A DNA stretch of 64,000 nt from Christiangramia echinicola DSM 19838 (GTDB lineage: Bacteria > Bacteroidota > Bacteroidia > Flavobacteriales > Flavobacteriaceae): contig NZ_AUHG01000011.1 in assembly GCF_000423065.1 (NCBI RefSeq), positions 372,001-436,000 on the forward strand. The letters run 5' to 3'. Positions 37,875-46,832 of this stretch are shown in pieces (the stretch's first letter is position 1; each line of letters begins with the position of its first letter). The notes beneath the pieces are model-generated. The model had not been told where the DNA came from and did no database searches. It saw only the letters and a list, made by a program, of their open reading frames with translations. Both the position numbers and the translations under genes were made by a program.

Positions 37875-39362
37875 ATGAGTGATAAATTAACACAAGATAC
37901 TATTAACAAAAAGGTATGGAATGCCTGTGATACATTCCGAGGAACTATTGATGCTGGTCAGTATAAAGACTACATCCTAACCATGCTCTTTATAAAGTAT
38001 ATAACCGATGTGCACAAAGAGAAAAAGGAAGAGTATCTTAAGAAATACAATGGTGATGAGGTACGTGTGGAACGTGCGATGAAGCATGAACGATTCAAGG
38101 TGCCAGAGAATAGTTCTTTTGACTACCTCTATAAGCATAGGAATGAGTCGAATCTTGGTGAACTTATCAATATTGGATTAGAGGATTTAGAAGACGCTAA
38201 CCGTTCTAAACTTGAGAAGGTATTTCGTAACATAGATTACAACTCTGAAGCTAATTTGGGTCAAACTAAAGACCGTAACAGACGTTTAAAGCATCTTTTA
38301 ACTGATTTCTCTAGTCTGGACCTAAGACCTTCTAATTTGGCTGGAAATGACGTTATTGGGGATGCTTATGAATACCTTATTTCAAACTTTGCTTCTGATG
38401 CGGGTAAAAAGGCTGGTGAATTTTATACGGCATCGCAGGTGTCGGTTTTATTAGCCAAATTAGTCGAGCCAAAAGAAGGTGACCGTGTAGCAGACTGGAC
38501 GTGTGGCTCAAGCTCGTTACTTCTGAAAGTTGCTAATGAAATAGGCTCCAAAAATGTTTCATTATATGGACAAGAAGTGAATGGAAGCACCTGGGCTCTT
38601 GCCAGGATGAATATGTTCTTACACGAGATGGATAATGCGACTATAGAATGGGGAGACTCAATAAATAACCCAAAGCTGCGTGAGGGAGATAACCTGATGA
38701 AGTTTGATACTATCGTCATGAACCCACCATTTTCGTTGGATAAGTGGGGAGCTGAAGATGCATCGGCTGACCGCTATAATAGATTCCATCGTGGTATCCC
38801 ACCGAAAAGTAAAGGGGATTATGCTTTTATAACTCAAATGATTGAAACCCTAAATGAACATGGTCGTGGTGGTATTATTTTACCTCACGGTGTTTTATTC
38901 AGAGGAAGTTCTGAAGGTAAAATACGTAAACAACTTATAGAGGAGAACCTACTGAAAGCCGTAGTGGGTTTACCTGCCAACTTGTTCTTTGGAACAGGCA
39001 TTCCTGCAACCATTCTCATCTTTGATAAGAACAAGGGTAAGAATACTGATGTGCTTTTTATTGATGCCAGTAACGAGTTTGAAAATGGGAAGAACCAGAA
39101 CCGATTAAGAGATTCTGATATTGAAAACGTAGTTAAAACCTACCAGAACTGGGAAACTATTGACAAATACAGTTACGTTGCCAGCTTTGATGAGATTAAG
39201 GAGAATGATTTCAACCTGAATATCCCTCGCTATGTGGATACTTTTGAAGAGGAGGAGCCTGTGGATATAAAAAAAACCCAACAGGAAATATCTCGATTAA
39301 AGAATGAACTTTCAGAGGTAGAAAATACAATGTCTAATTACTTAATCGAATTAGGATATTAG
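37875..39362 (+). CDS. hsdM: Type I restriction-modification system, DNA methyltransferase subunit
   Basis: A 495-residue N6-adenine methyltransferase. HsdM_N helical domain (KKVWNACDTFRGTIDAGQYKDYILTMLF) then the catalytic domain with AdoMet motif I VADWTCGSSSLL (about 205-216; DxTCGSG is usual, here W and S variants) and motif IV NPPF (283-286). It modifies the site and is the core of both MTase (M2S) and restriction (R2M2S) complexes. Adjacent to hsdS with one base between. Confidence 0.93.
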   Translation: MSDKLTQDTINKKVWNACDTFRGTIDAGQYKDYILTMLFIKYITDVHKEKKEEYLKKYNGDEVRVERAMKHERFKVPENSSFDYLYKHRNESNLGELINIGLEDLEDANRSKLEKVFRNIDYNSEANLGQTKDRNRRLKHLLTDFSSLDLRPSNLAGNDVIGDAYEYLISNFASDAGKKAGEFYTASQVSVLLAKLVEPKEGDRVADWTCGSSSLLLKVANEIGSKNVSLYGQEVNGSTWALARMNMFLHEMDNATIEWGDSINNPKLREGDNLMKFDTIVMNPPFSLDKWGAEDASADRYNRFHRGIPPKSKGDYAFITQMIETLNEHGRGGIILPHGVLFRGSSEGKIRKQLIEENLLKAVVGLPANLFFGTGIPATILIFDKNKGKNTDVLFIDASNEFENGKNQNRLRDSDIENVVKTYQNWETIDKYSYVASFDEIKENDFNLNIPRYVDTFEEEEPVDIKKTQQEISRLKNELSEVENTMSNYLIELGY

Positions 39363-39363
39363 T

Positions 39364-40587
39364 ATGGAGATGCGTAAGACAAAACTTTCGAATCTATTGT
39401 CGAAAGGAAGGAAAATTACCTACGGAATAGTTCAACCTGGTCCTTATGACCCTAATGGAGTTGTAATGATAAGAAGTCAGGATTATTCAAAAGGGTGGAA
39501 TGGTATAGAGACTCTTTACAAGGTAAGTATGACGGTAGACAAACCTTACCAACGTTCAAGAGTGCGACATAAGGATGTTTTATTGACTGTAGTAGGGGCT
39601 AATATTGGAAAAATTGAGGTATTACCTAAGAAACTGGACGGTGCAAATATTTCCCGTTCGGTTGCAAGAATCAGCTTAGATAAGGAGAAGTGTGAACCAT
39701 TATACCTAAGTTACTATTTGAAAAATCAGATAGATAAACTAATACATATTAACCAAGTTGGTGGAGCGCAACCAGTTCTTAATTTAAAAGATTTAGGTAG
39801 GTTTCAAATTCTATTACCTTCAAAGTCAGAACAAGAAAAAATCGCAGAAATTCTCTTAACCTGGGACACGGCTATTGAAAAAACCCAAAAGCTTATTGAC
39901 CAACTCCAATTTCGTAAAAAAGGTTTGATGCAGCAGTTGCTTTCTGCTAAAATTAGGTTGCCTGGGTTTAATGGAAAATGGGAAGAATATTCTTATAAAT
40001 CAATATTAAAGGAAGTGAAAAGACCAATTACCTGGGATGACGAAGAACTGTACCAATTAATCAGTGTTAGAAGAAGGTCTGGTGGGCTATTTAAAAGAGA
40101 AAGTTTATTTGGGAAGGAGATTAAAACCAAAAATCTTAGGATTGCCAAGGAGGGAGATTTTTTAATTTCTAAAATGCAAATTGTTCATGGTGCCTCGGGT
40201 TTAGTCACTTCCAAATTTGACAATATGAAAATTTCAGGTTCATATTTAGCCTTAAGGGCGAAAAATGAAAACCAATTAGATATGAAATTTTTTAGTTGGC
40301 TTAGTAAATTGCCCAAATTCTACCATCAGACATACATTTCGAGTTATGGTGTTCACATTGAAAAAATGACTTTCAATTATAAATCCTTTCTGAAATTAAA
40401 AGTTGAATTGCCAAAACTGCAAGAGCAAGAAGCAATTGTTTCGGTTTTGGATGAAGCCGAAGAGGAAATAAGGCTTCAGAGTAATTATTTGAAATCTTTG
40501 AAGTCACAGAAAAAAGGATTAATGCAGGAGTTGTTAACTGGAAAAAAACGAGTAAAAATAGATGAGTATAGAAAGAAAACATATTAA
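39364..40587 (+). CDS. hsdS: Type I restriction-modification system, specificity subunit
   Basis: A 407-residue HsdS with two TRDs (about 1-145 and 205-345) and two spacer helices with the repeated sequence KKGLMQQLL/KKGLMQELL ahead of each end. The TRDs are not alike, so a bipartite asymmetric site is expected; the sequence recognised cannot be read. Its 3' end overlaps the next small gene by 26 bases. Confidence 0.93.
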   Translation: MEMRKTKLSNLLSKGRKITYGIVQPGPYDPNGVVMIRSQDYSKGWNGIETLYKVSMTVDKPYQRSRVRHKDVLLTVVGANIGKIEVLPKKLDGANISRSVARISLDKEKCEPLYLSYYLKNQIDKLIHINQVGGAQPVLNLKDLGRFQILLPSKSEQEKIAEILLTWDTAIEKTQKLIDQLQFRKKGLMQQLLSAKIRLPGFNGKWEEYSYKSILKEVKRPITWDDEELYQLISVRRRSGGLFKRESLFGKEIKTKNLRIAKEGDFLISKMQIVHGASGLVTSKFDNMKISGSYLALRAKNENQLDMKFFSWLSKLPKFYHQTYISSYGVHIEKMTFNYKSFLKLKVELPKLQEQEAIVSVLDEAEEEIRLQSNYLKSLKSQKKGLMQELLTGKKRVKIDEYRKKTY

Positions 40588-40888
40588 TGATATTGAAATT
40601 AAAGATATTATTGGGAGATGGGATGCTGAGCCCAATGACTTTATTGATAGAATTTTTATCCGTGAAACAGGTAATCTTGAAGTAATTCAAAAGTCGAGCG
40701 GATTGGTAGCTGAAGTCAGTTTGAACCAGCAAACCGATGTTGATTTACCCATACTGGAAATTTTGACTCTTAAAGGTGATAATACACACTTTGATGAAGA
40801 TTCCTGGACCATATGGAGATATTCAGGTGACGAAATGGATATTGACTTTTCTGATGACCTGAGAATTACTTTCAACCTTATAAACTAA
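40562..40888 (+). CDS. Unknown protein encoded between hsdS and hsdR (first)
   Basis: A 108-residue acidic cytosolic protein (IKDIIGRWDAEPNDFIDRIFIRETGNLEVIQ...). No family recognised. It overlaps hsdS by 26 bases and precedes another unknown gene by 5 bases, so it is translated as part of the restriction operon. The beta-rich look (alternating hydrophobic residues, IGRW opening) resembles small lipocalin-like ligand-binding proteins, but that is only impression. Regulator or immunity-type role is inferred from position. Confidence 0.6.
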   Translation: MSIERKHINDIEIKDIIGRWDAEPNDFIDRIFIRETGNLEVIQKSSGLVAEVSLNQQTDVDLPILEILTLKGDNTHFDEDSWTIWRYSGDEMDIDFSDDLRITFNLIN

Positions 40889-40893
40889 AACTA

Positions 40894-41184
40894 ATGCAAC
40901 AAGAATTTGACATATTAGATAATCTTACTAAAAACCAAAGAATTGAATTCGGAAGGGATATTCAGGAGGTTTATACTCTTTGTAAAAGCCAGTCAGGATT
41001 CCCAACGGGGTCTCGAAACAAAGCAACGGTAAACATGAATCTTTTGGGTGAAGTTTTCCTTAAAGTGACATTCGACTTCGAAAACGCACATACCGATAAA
41101 GTAAAGGGAAGGATTCTGGAGCTTTACAAATACAAAAATGAGAAGGAATATAGGATAGCTGTAGAGGAAGAAGTGAACAGCTAA
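40894..41184 (+). CDS. Unknown protein encoded between hsdS and hsdR (second)
   Basis: A 96-residue protein (MQQEFDILDNLTKNQRIEFGRDIQ...; GEVFLKVTFDFENAHTDKVKGRILELYKYKNEKEYR). No family recognised; soluble, alpha/beta. It is 5 bases after the preceding unknown and 54 bases before hsdR. Nested in the operon like a dedicated accessory. Confidence 0.55.
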   Translation: MQQEFDILDNLTKNQRIEFGRDIQEVYTLCKSQSGFPTGSRNKATVNMNLLGEVFLKVTFDFENAHTDKVKGRILELYKYKNEKEYRIAVEEEVNS

Positions 41185-41238
41185 AGTAAGTCTAGTCGGG
41201 TGCTGAATGCAGTACCCGATTCTAATAATCATTCCATT

Positions 41239-44200
41239 ATGAAAACACCATCATTTTTAGAAGACCATATCTCCCAGATTCCAGCATTACAAATGTTGAT
41301 TAATTTGGGCTATGATTATATATCACCAAAAAAAGCTTTATCCTGGCGTGGTGATAAAACTTCCCATGTACTTTTCGAAGATATTCTTCGGCAGCAATTG
41401 AAAAAGATTAATACCATACAGCGTAAGGGCAAGGAATATGAGTTTTCTGATTCCAATATTAGCTCAGCGATTCTGGCGATTAAAGATTTGCCTATTCAGG
41501 ATGGATTTATTAATGCTAATGCCGCATTCTACGACTTGATTACACTGGGTAAAGCGTTTGAACAAAGTATTGATGGTGATAAGAAGAGTCATACTTTACA
41601 TTTCGTGGATTGGAACAAACCTTCTAATAATGTGTACCACGTGACTGAGGAGTATGCTGTGGCCCGTGAAGGTAGAACCGACCATTACCGTCCTGATATT
41701 GTTCTGTTCGTTAACGGAATTCCAATGGGAATCATTGAATGTAAAAGTCCTTCTTTAAACAGTACTAAGTCTCCAACTGAGTTAGGAATAGAACAACACA
41801 TTAGAAACTTCGGTAAAAAAGGTATTCGGTCATTATATGTGTACTCCAACCTACTTATGAGTCTCGCTGTTAATGATGGTAGTTATGCCACAACAGGAAC
41901 CAGTAAAGAGTTCTGGGCAAAGTGGAAGGAACAATTTCCAAACAGTGAGTCCGAAAGTAATTATAAGTCAGAGTTAGGCAAGTTGAAGAATCAACCCTTA
42001 ACCACTCAGCAAAAGGATGATTTATTTTCTGAAAAGTTCAAATATGTAAGAACCTACTTCGATAACCTGGAATCTGAAAAACGAAGCACTACTAAACAGG
42101 ATGAATTGCTTTACTGTATTTGTAGGCCAGAGCGTTTCTTAGACCTTATCAGGAACTTCACCTTATACGATGATGGGATTAAAAAGATAGCACGTTATCA
42201 GCAATATTTTGCAGTTAATCATACTTTGAAAAGGGTTACTGGATTTGATAATAGTGGTAATAGACGTGGTGGCGTTATATGGCATACACAGGGCTCAGGA
42301 AAATCTTTAACCATGGTCATGTTGGCTCAGTTAATTGCTTCCAATGATAGAATATCGAATCCAAAGATACTACTGGTTACTGATAGGGTTGACCTTGATG
42401 ACCAGATTTCGGATACATTTAAAAAATGTCAGAAGGAAGTTAAACAGGCCAGAACGGGTTCTCATTTAACTGAACTTATACATGATAATAGCGATGCTAT
42501 AATCACTACCATAATAAACAAATTTGAGGCTGCGGTAAAGCAGACGAAGAAACCATTTGAATCACCTAATATTTTCATTCTTATTGATGAAGGTCATAGA
42601 ACCCAATATGGTACTTTCAATGTTAGTATGGAACGAGTGTTTCCCAATGCTTGTTTTCTGGCATTTACGGGAACTCCATTGATGAAAAAGGAAAAGAGTA
42701 CTGCTAACAAATTTGGTGGCTATATCGGCACTCCATATACGGTTAAAGATGCAGTTGAAGACGGTGCCGTAGTTCCTTTGCTCTATGAAGGTCGGCATAA
42801 CTTAATTAAGTTAAATGAGGACCCTATAAACAGATATTTTGATAAGGTTTCAGAACCTCTGAGCGATTATGGTAAAGCTTCTTTAAAAAGGAAGTTCAAT
42901 ACTATCGACCAGTTAAATAAGGCTGAGCAGGTAATATATGCAAGGGCCTGGGATATCAGTGAACATTATACAGAGTTTTTCCAGACCAATGGAGACAAAT
43001 ACAAACCTAAAGCTCAACTTGTAGCCCCATCAGTCAAAGCAGCTTTACTGTATAAGGAATACCTGGATGACATCGATATGGTTTCCAGTGAGGTTATTGT
43101 AACACGTAGTGACCAGCGTGAAGGGGCTGATGACGGCTTCCACAACGTAAACCCAGATAAGGAACGTGAAGATAAGTACTTTGATGCAATGATGGATAAG
43201 TATGGTGACCTTGACACTTTCGAAAAAAGTGTTATTAGTCAGTTTAAGAAGCGTGAACATCCTGAAATTTTAATTGTGGTGATGAAACTCTTGACTGGTT
43301 TTGACGCTCCTAACAATACGGTACTTTATCTATGTAGGTCATTAAAGGAACATACTTTGCTCCAGGCGGTAGCGAGAGTAAATCGTGTTTTTCCAGGTAA
43401 AGATTATGGTTATATCATAGATTATTATGGTAACCTTGAGAACCTCGATAATGCTCTAAGCACGTATTCTGGTTTATCAGATTTCAATGAAGAAGAAATC
43501 GAAGGAACTCTGACTCAAATCAGTGAGGAGATTAAGAAGTTGCCTCAGGCTCATTCAGAACTTTGGGATATATTCAGAAGCCTGAAGGATAAAAATGTTG
43601 AACCAACTGTATACGAAGAGTTATTACAGCCAGACGATATCAGGAACAAGTTTTATGAAAAACTGAGTTACTTCTCCCGTGTTCTGAAGATGGCTTTATC
43701 TTCAATAGATTTTGTTCGCAACACTGATGAATCAAAGATTAATAAATATAAGGCTGATGCTAATTTCTTTTTAAAGTTACGGGTAGATGTAAAGCGAAGG
43801 TTTAATGATGAACTTTCTTATCGTGAGTTTGAACCCCAGATTCAGAAATTAATTAATAAACATATCTCTACTGAAGGAGATATTATGAAGGTAACTGAAC
43901 TGGTTAACGTATTTGATAAAGAAGAACGCCAGGCTGAAATAGAAAAGATTACAGGTAAGGCAGCGCAAGCTGACCATATTGCAAGTAGGACTATTAAAGC
44001 TATCAACGTTAAGATGCAGGAAGACCCTGTTTACTATAAAAAGCTGGCAGACTTAATAAAGGAAACCATTGCTGAATACCATCAAAAACGTATCACTGAG
44101 GCTGAATTTCTGAAACGTACCAAAGAATATGAAGATAAGTTCTTTAATGGTCGTTCAGAAGATGCTCCAGAAGCTATAGCTGATAATGATGCTGCCATGG

Positions 44201-44484
44201 CATTTTATAACTTCAGTAAGTCAATTTATGATAATGGAACCCCTGAAGCCTTTCATATCGAATCCAGTGTTGCCACCGATAAGACCGTGAAAGACCACAT
44301 CTATATTAACGACAAGAAAATGGTTGAGTGGCATAAGGATGATGATGTTGTCGGTAAAATCAATATCGCTTTGGGTGATGCATTATATGAGATTCTTCAG
44401 AAGTATGACATGGATACCAATTGGGATAAGATTGATAACCTAATTGAAGAGAACATCAAAGTTGCAATATTAAAGTATAAATAA
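41239..44484 (+). CDS. hsdR: Type I restriction-modification system, endonuclease/helicase subunit
   Basis: A 1081-residue HsdR from the ATG at 41239 (SFLEDHISQIPALQMLINLGY is the usual start; an in-frame GTG at 41200 adds 13 unlikely residues). PD-(D/E)xK nuclease site: Asp153, then IIECKSPS with Glu167 and Lys169. Helicase motor: GSGKS (352-356), DEGH (450-453), TGTPL, and LLQAVARVNR. It translocates DNA and cuts remotely from unmethylated sites. The gene overlaps the next by one base. Confidence 0.95.
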   Translation: MKTPSFLEDHISQIPALQMLINLGYDYISPKKALSWRGDKTSHVLFEDILRQQLKKINTIQRKGKEYEFSDSNISSAILAIKDLPIQDGFINANAAFYDLITLGKAFEQSIDGDKKSHTLHFVDWNKPSNNVYHVTEEYAVAREGRTDHYRPDIVLFVNGIPMGIIECKSPSLNSTKSPTELGIEQHIRNFGKKGIRSLYVYSNLLMSLAVNDGSYATTGTSKEFWAKWKEQFPNSESESNYKSELGKLKNQPLTTQQKDDLFSEKFKYVRTYFDNLESEKRSTTKQDELLYCICRPERFLDLIRNFTLYDDGIKKIARYQQYFAVNHTLKRVTGFDNSGNRRGGVIWHTQGSGKSLTMVMLAQLIASNDRISNPKILLVTDRVDLDDQISDTFKKCQKEVKQARTGSHLTELIHDNSDAIITTIINKFEAAVKQTKKPFESPNIFILIDEGHRTQYGTFNVSMERVFPNACFLAFTGTPLMKKEKSTANKFGGYIGTPYTVKDAVEDGAVVPLLYEGRHNLIKLNEDPINRYFDKVSEPLSDYGKASLKRKFNTIDQLNKAEQVIYARAWDISEHYTEFFQTNGDKYKPKAQLVAPSVKAALLYKEYLDDIDMVSSEVIVTRSDQREGADDGFHNVNPDKEREDKYFDAMMDKYGDLDTFEKSVISQFKKREHPEILIVVMKLLTGFDAPNNTVLYLCRSLKEHTLLQAVARVNRVFPGKDYGYIIDYYGNLENLDNALSTYSGLSDFNEEEIEGTLTQISEEIKKLPQAHSELWDIFRSLKDKNVEPTVYEELLQPDDIRNKFYEKLSYFSRVLKMALSSIDFVRNTDESKINKYKADANFFLKLRVDVKRRFNDELSYREFEPQIQKLINKHISTEGDIMKVTELVNVFDKEERQAEIEKITGKAAQADHIASRTIKAINVKMQEDPVYYKKLADLIKETIAEYHQKRITEAEFLKRTKEYEDKFFNGRSEDAPEAIADNDAAMAFYNFSKSIYDNGTPEAFHIESSVATDKTVKDHIYINDKKMVEWHKDDDVVGKINIALGDALYEILQKYDMDTNWDKIDNLIEENIKVAILKYK

Positions 44485-45191
44485 TGGTCAAAGAGAAAAT
44501 TCAATACGGGAGTTCTACCATTGAGTATGACCTGGATTTTAGTGAACGAAAGACACTGGGAATAAAAGTTCATCCAGATAAAAGCGTTCAGGTTACCGCT
44601 CCTATAAATTCGGATGGGCAAGATGTAAAAGAAAAAGTGCTTTCAAAAGCGGCCTGGATACTAAAGCAACAGGATTTCTTCTTATTATTTCACCCTTTAA
44701 CTCCACCACGTAAATACGTAAGTGGAGAAACACATTTGTATTTGGGTAAGCAATATCGATTAAAGTTAGTTGATTCCGATAAGGAGTCCGTAAAACTAAG
44801 TGCTGGATGGATTACAGTCTCTCTAAAGGATAAGTCGAAAAAAAGTCGTGTGAAACGTTTACTAAGGTCGTGGTACAAATCAAAAGCTGAGATTCACTTC
44901 AACCAACTATTTAAGGAGAAACTTCATGTCACTAATAGCTTGACTAACGAATCACCAACACTTAAATACCGTTGGATGGAAAAGCGTTGGGGAAGTTGTG
45001 ACCGTAACGGTACCATACACCTCAACCTGGAACTTATTAAAGCCCCTAAGGTCTGTATTGAATATGTGATTATACATGAAATGTGTCACCTTGCTCACCT
45101 GAATCATAGCTCGGCATTTTATGGGTTGTTAGATAAGTTGTTTCCTGATTGGAGGGAAACTAAGGATAGGTTAGAAAATTTGATGGTATAA
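44484..45191 (+). CDS. YgjP-like metallopeptidase domain protein (DUF45/SprT-related)
   Basis: A 235-residue protein with zinc motif VIIHEMCHLAHLNHSSAF (HExxH and third His) and the WGSCDRNGTIHLNLELI block typical of DUF45/YgjP. Members are gluzincin-like peptidases of unknown target and often lie directly after hsdR. Start ATG shares its first base with the last base of the hsdR stop, so coupled translation is certain to be possible. A role in turnover or repair of restriction complexes has been suggested by context only. Confidence 0.9.
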   Translation: MVKEKIQYGSSTIEYDLDFSERKTLGIKVHPDKSVQVTAPINSDGQDVKEKVLSKAAWILKQQDFFLLFHPLTPPRKYVSGETHLYLGKQYRLKLVDSDKESVKLSAGWITVSLKDKSKKSRVKRLLRSWYKSKAEIHFNQLFKEKLHVTNSLTNESPTLKYRWMEKRWGSCDRNGTIHLNLELIKAPKVCIEYVIIHEMCHLAHLNHSSAFYGLLDKLFPDWRETKDRLENLMV

Positions 45192-45201
45192 TATTTAGGA
45201 T

Positions 45202-45879
45202 ATGATATTACTTAATAAAATCTACTCGATAATTCTTCCAAATCATATTGATTATCGCTTTGAGGATTATATAGATAGGTCTGAAATCTATATCCAGGGG
45301 GAAAAGGAAGTAGATATAGAAGATTCTGATGTTGTTCTAGATTTAGATGGAGACGGAAAGAAGATTGTAGAATATAACTTCTGGAATGATATAAAAAACA
45401 CCTACAGAGCCAAGATAGAAGTCCATTTCGAAGATGATAAAAATTTGGAAATTCCAAGTGTTATATTATTTGAGGCAATGCCAGATTGGGAATTAATTAG
45501 AGCTATGGCAATTCTTGACCATCTAGAGCCAGAAGTTGAATACGAATATTTCAAAGTTGGTGAAAAATATGGTTACAGTGAAAAAACAAAAACCAGGGCT
45601 GAAAACAAATTTATAAAGTCTTTTCTGGTTAAAGATGCAACAGATAAAAAATGCTCCCCAATCGATTTGGTTTATTCATTTTTAGATGATAAAACTGAAG
45701 ATGAAGTGAATGATATAGTAAAAGATTACCTAGAATATTTGCTAGAGTTAAAGGAAGAAGAGTATTTTGAAGGTTTAGAATTCGAAGAAGAAAAATCAAG
45801 TGGCTATCATTCAAATGCACATTATAACGACAATTTAGATTTGGACCAACAAAACCCAGAATTTTGGGATAGCTTGTAA
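45202..45879 (+). CDS. Strongly acidic protein of unknown function
   Basis: A 225-residue soluble protein, very rich in Asp and Glu throughout (for example VDIEDSDVVLDLDGDG, LELKEEEYFEGLEFEEEKSS). No family recognised and no signal peptide. It follows the YgjP-like gene by 10 bases, so it belongs to the restriction operon. Heavy acidity is also a feature of DNA-mimic anti-restriction proteins, but many unrelated proteins share it. Followed by a 198-base gap and a recombinase. Confidence 0.6.
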   Translation: MILLNKIYSIILPNHIDYRFEDYIDRSEIYIQGEKEVDIEDSDVVLDLDGDGKKIVEYNFWNDIKNTYRAKIEVHFEDDKNLEIPSVILFEAMPDWELIRAMAILDHLEPEVEYEYFKVGEKYGYSEKTKTRAENKFIKSFLVKDATDKKCSPIDLVYSFLDDKTEDEVNDIVKDYLEYLLELKEEEYFEGLEFEEEKSSGYHSNAHYNDNLDLDQQNPEFWDSL

Positions 45880-46040
45880 TTCTATCTTTTTAAAAAATAA
45901 AGTCCCCAAAGAAAAGGTGACTTATGTTGGGTTTTCAATATTAGACTAGAGCTTATTTGGACTACAGAATGCAAATTCCAGATAAACGGTTTCATTACTG
46001 TTAAACTGTTCCAAAACCACCATCCTAAGCTGGCACTGGA

Positions 46041-46071
46041 ATGATGTTATTTCTATCTTGAAATAAATCAT
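46041..46071. promoter_or_regulatory. Inverted repeat before the serine recombinase
   Basis: ATGAT-G-TTATTTC / GAAATAAATCAT, 12-bp arms with one extra G, loop TATCTT; ends 6 bases before the start codon. Candidate operator or part of a res site for the recombinase. Confidence 0.45.
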
Positions 46072-46077
46072 ATTATT

Positions 46078-46683
46078 ATGAAGAAAAGAGCCAGGTACAA
46101 CAGGATTTCCAGTCCTAACCAAAAACTAGAAAGACAGCTTCAACGGAATCACCCCGATGAAATTATATATAATGACGTGGTTAGTGGTGCAATCGCTTTT
46201 GAGCATCGGGACAAGGGGAAGGAATTAATAAAAGCCATTGAGGATGGTAAAGTAATTTTCGTTTCTGTTGCTGCAGTAGACCGCCTGGGAAGGAATCTAT
46301 CTGATTTGATAAATACCCTGGAGTATTTTACAAGTAAGGGAGTGGTTCTTCGTGTTGACAATTTGGGTATAGAGTCAATGATAGGAGGTAAGCCAAACCC
46401 CGTATTCAAATTGATATTATCCGTATTAGGAAATGTGGCAGAAATGGAGCGGGCAAACTTGCGGGAAAGACAATTAGAAGGAATAGCTATCGCCAAAGCA
46501 AAGGGAGTTTACAAAGGGCGGGTTCGAGGTTCATCAATGTCCAAAAAAGATTTTCTTTTGAAGTATTCCCATGTTGTCAAAGAGATAAGAGCTCATGAGA
46601 ATTTACCCGTAAGAAAAATAGCGAAAATTACAGAGGTTGGGGTTGGTACTGTACAGCGAGTAAAGGCGGCTCTGGAGAAATGA
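46078..46683 (+). CDS. Serine recombinase (resolvase/invertase family)
   Basis: A 201-residue small serine recombinase. N-terminal catalytic domain with YNRISSPNQ (nucleophile probably Ser11), VDRLGRNLSDLINTLEYF and EMERANLRERQLEGIAIAKAKGVYKGR, then a helix-turn-helix tail (VRKIAKITEVGVGTVQRVKAAL). It cuts and rejoins DNA at crossover sites as a dimer or tetramer. No transposase is nearby, so dimer resolution or inversion within the element is likelier than a Tn3-type role. Confidence 0.9.
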   Translation: MKKRARYNRISSPNQKLERQLQRNHPDEIIYNDVVSGAIAFEHRDKGKELIKAIEDGKVIFVSVAAVDRLGRNLSDLINTLEYFTSKGVVLRVDNLGIESMIGGKPNPVFKLILSVLGNVAEMERANLRERQLEGIAIAKAKGVYKGRVRGSSMSKKDFLLKYSHVVKEIRAHENLPVRKIAKITEVGVGTVQRVKAALEK

Positions 46684-46832
46684 AGTTTTTTTATTTGTCC
46701 CTTTATGCCTAGCTATGCAAAATGGGTATTTGAGTATCAAAATATAGTTTCTAAAGATTCATCATAGGACCTTTAGATAATCTTTGTTGAATGAGAAGAA
46801 TAGGATTATCAAAGAGTTAAAGAAAGTTGATA

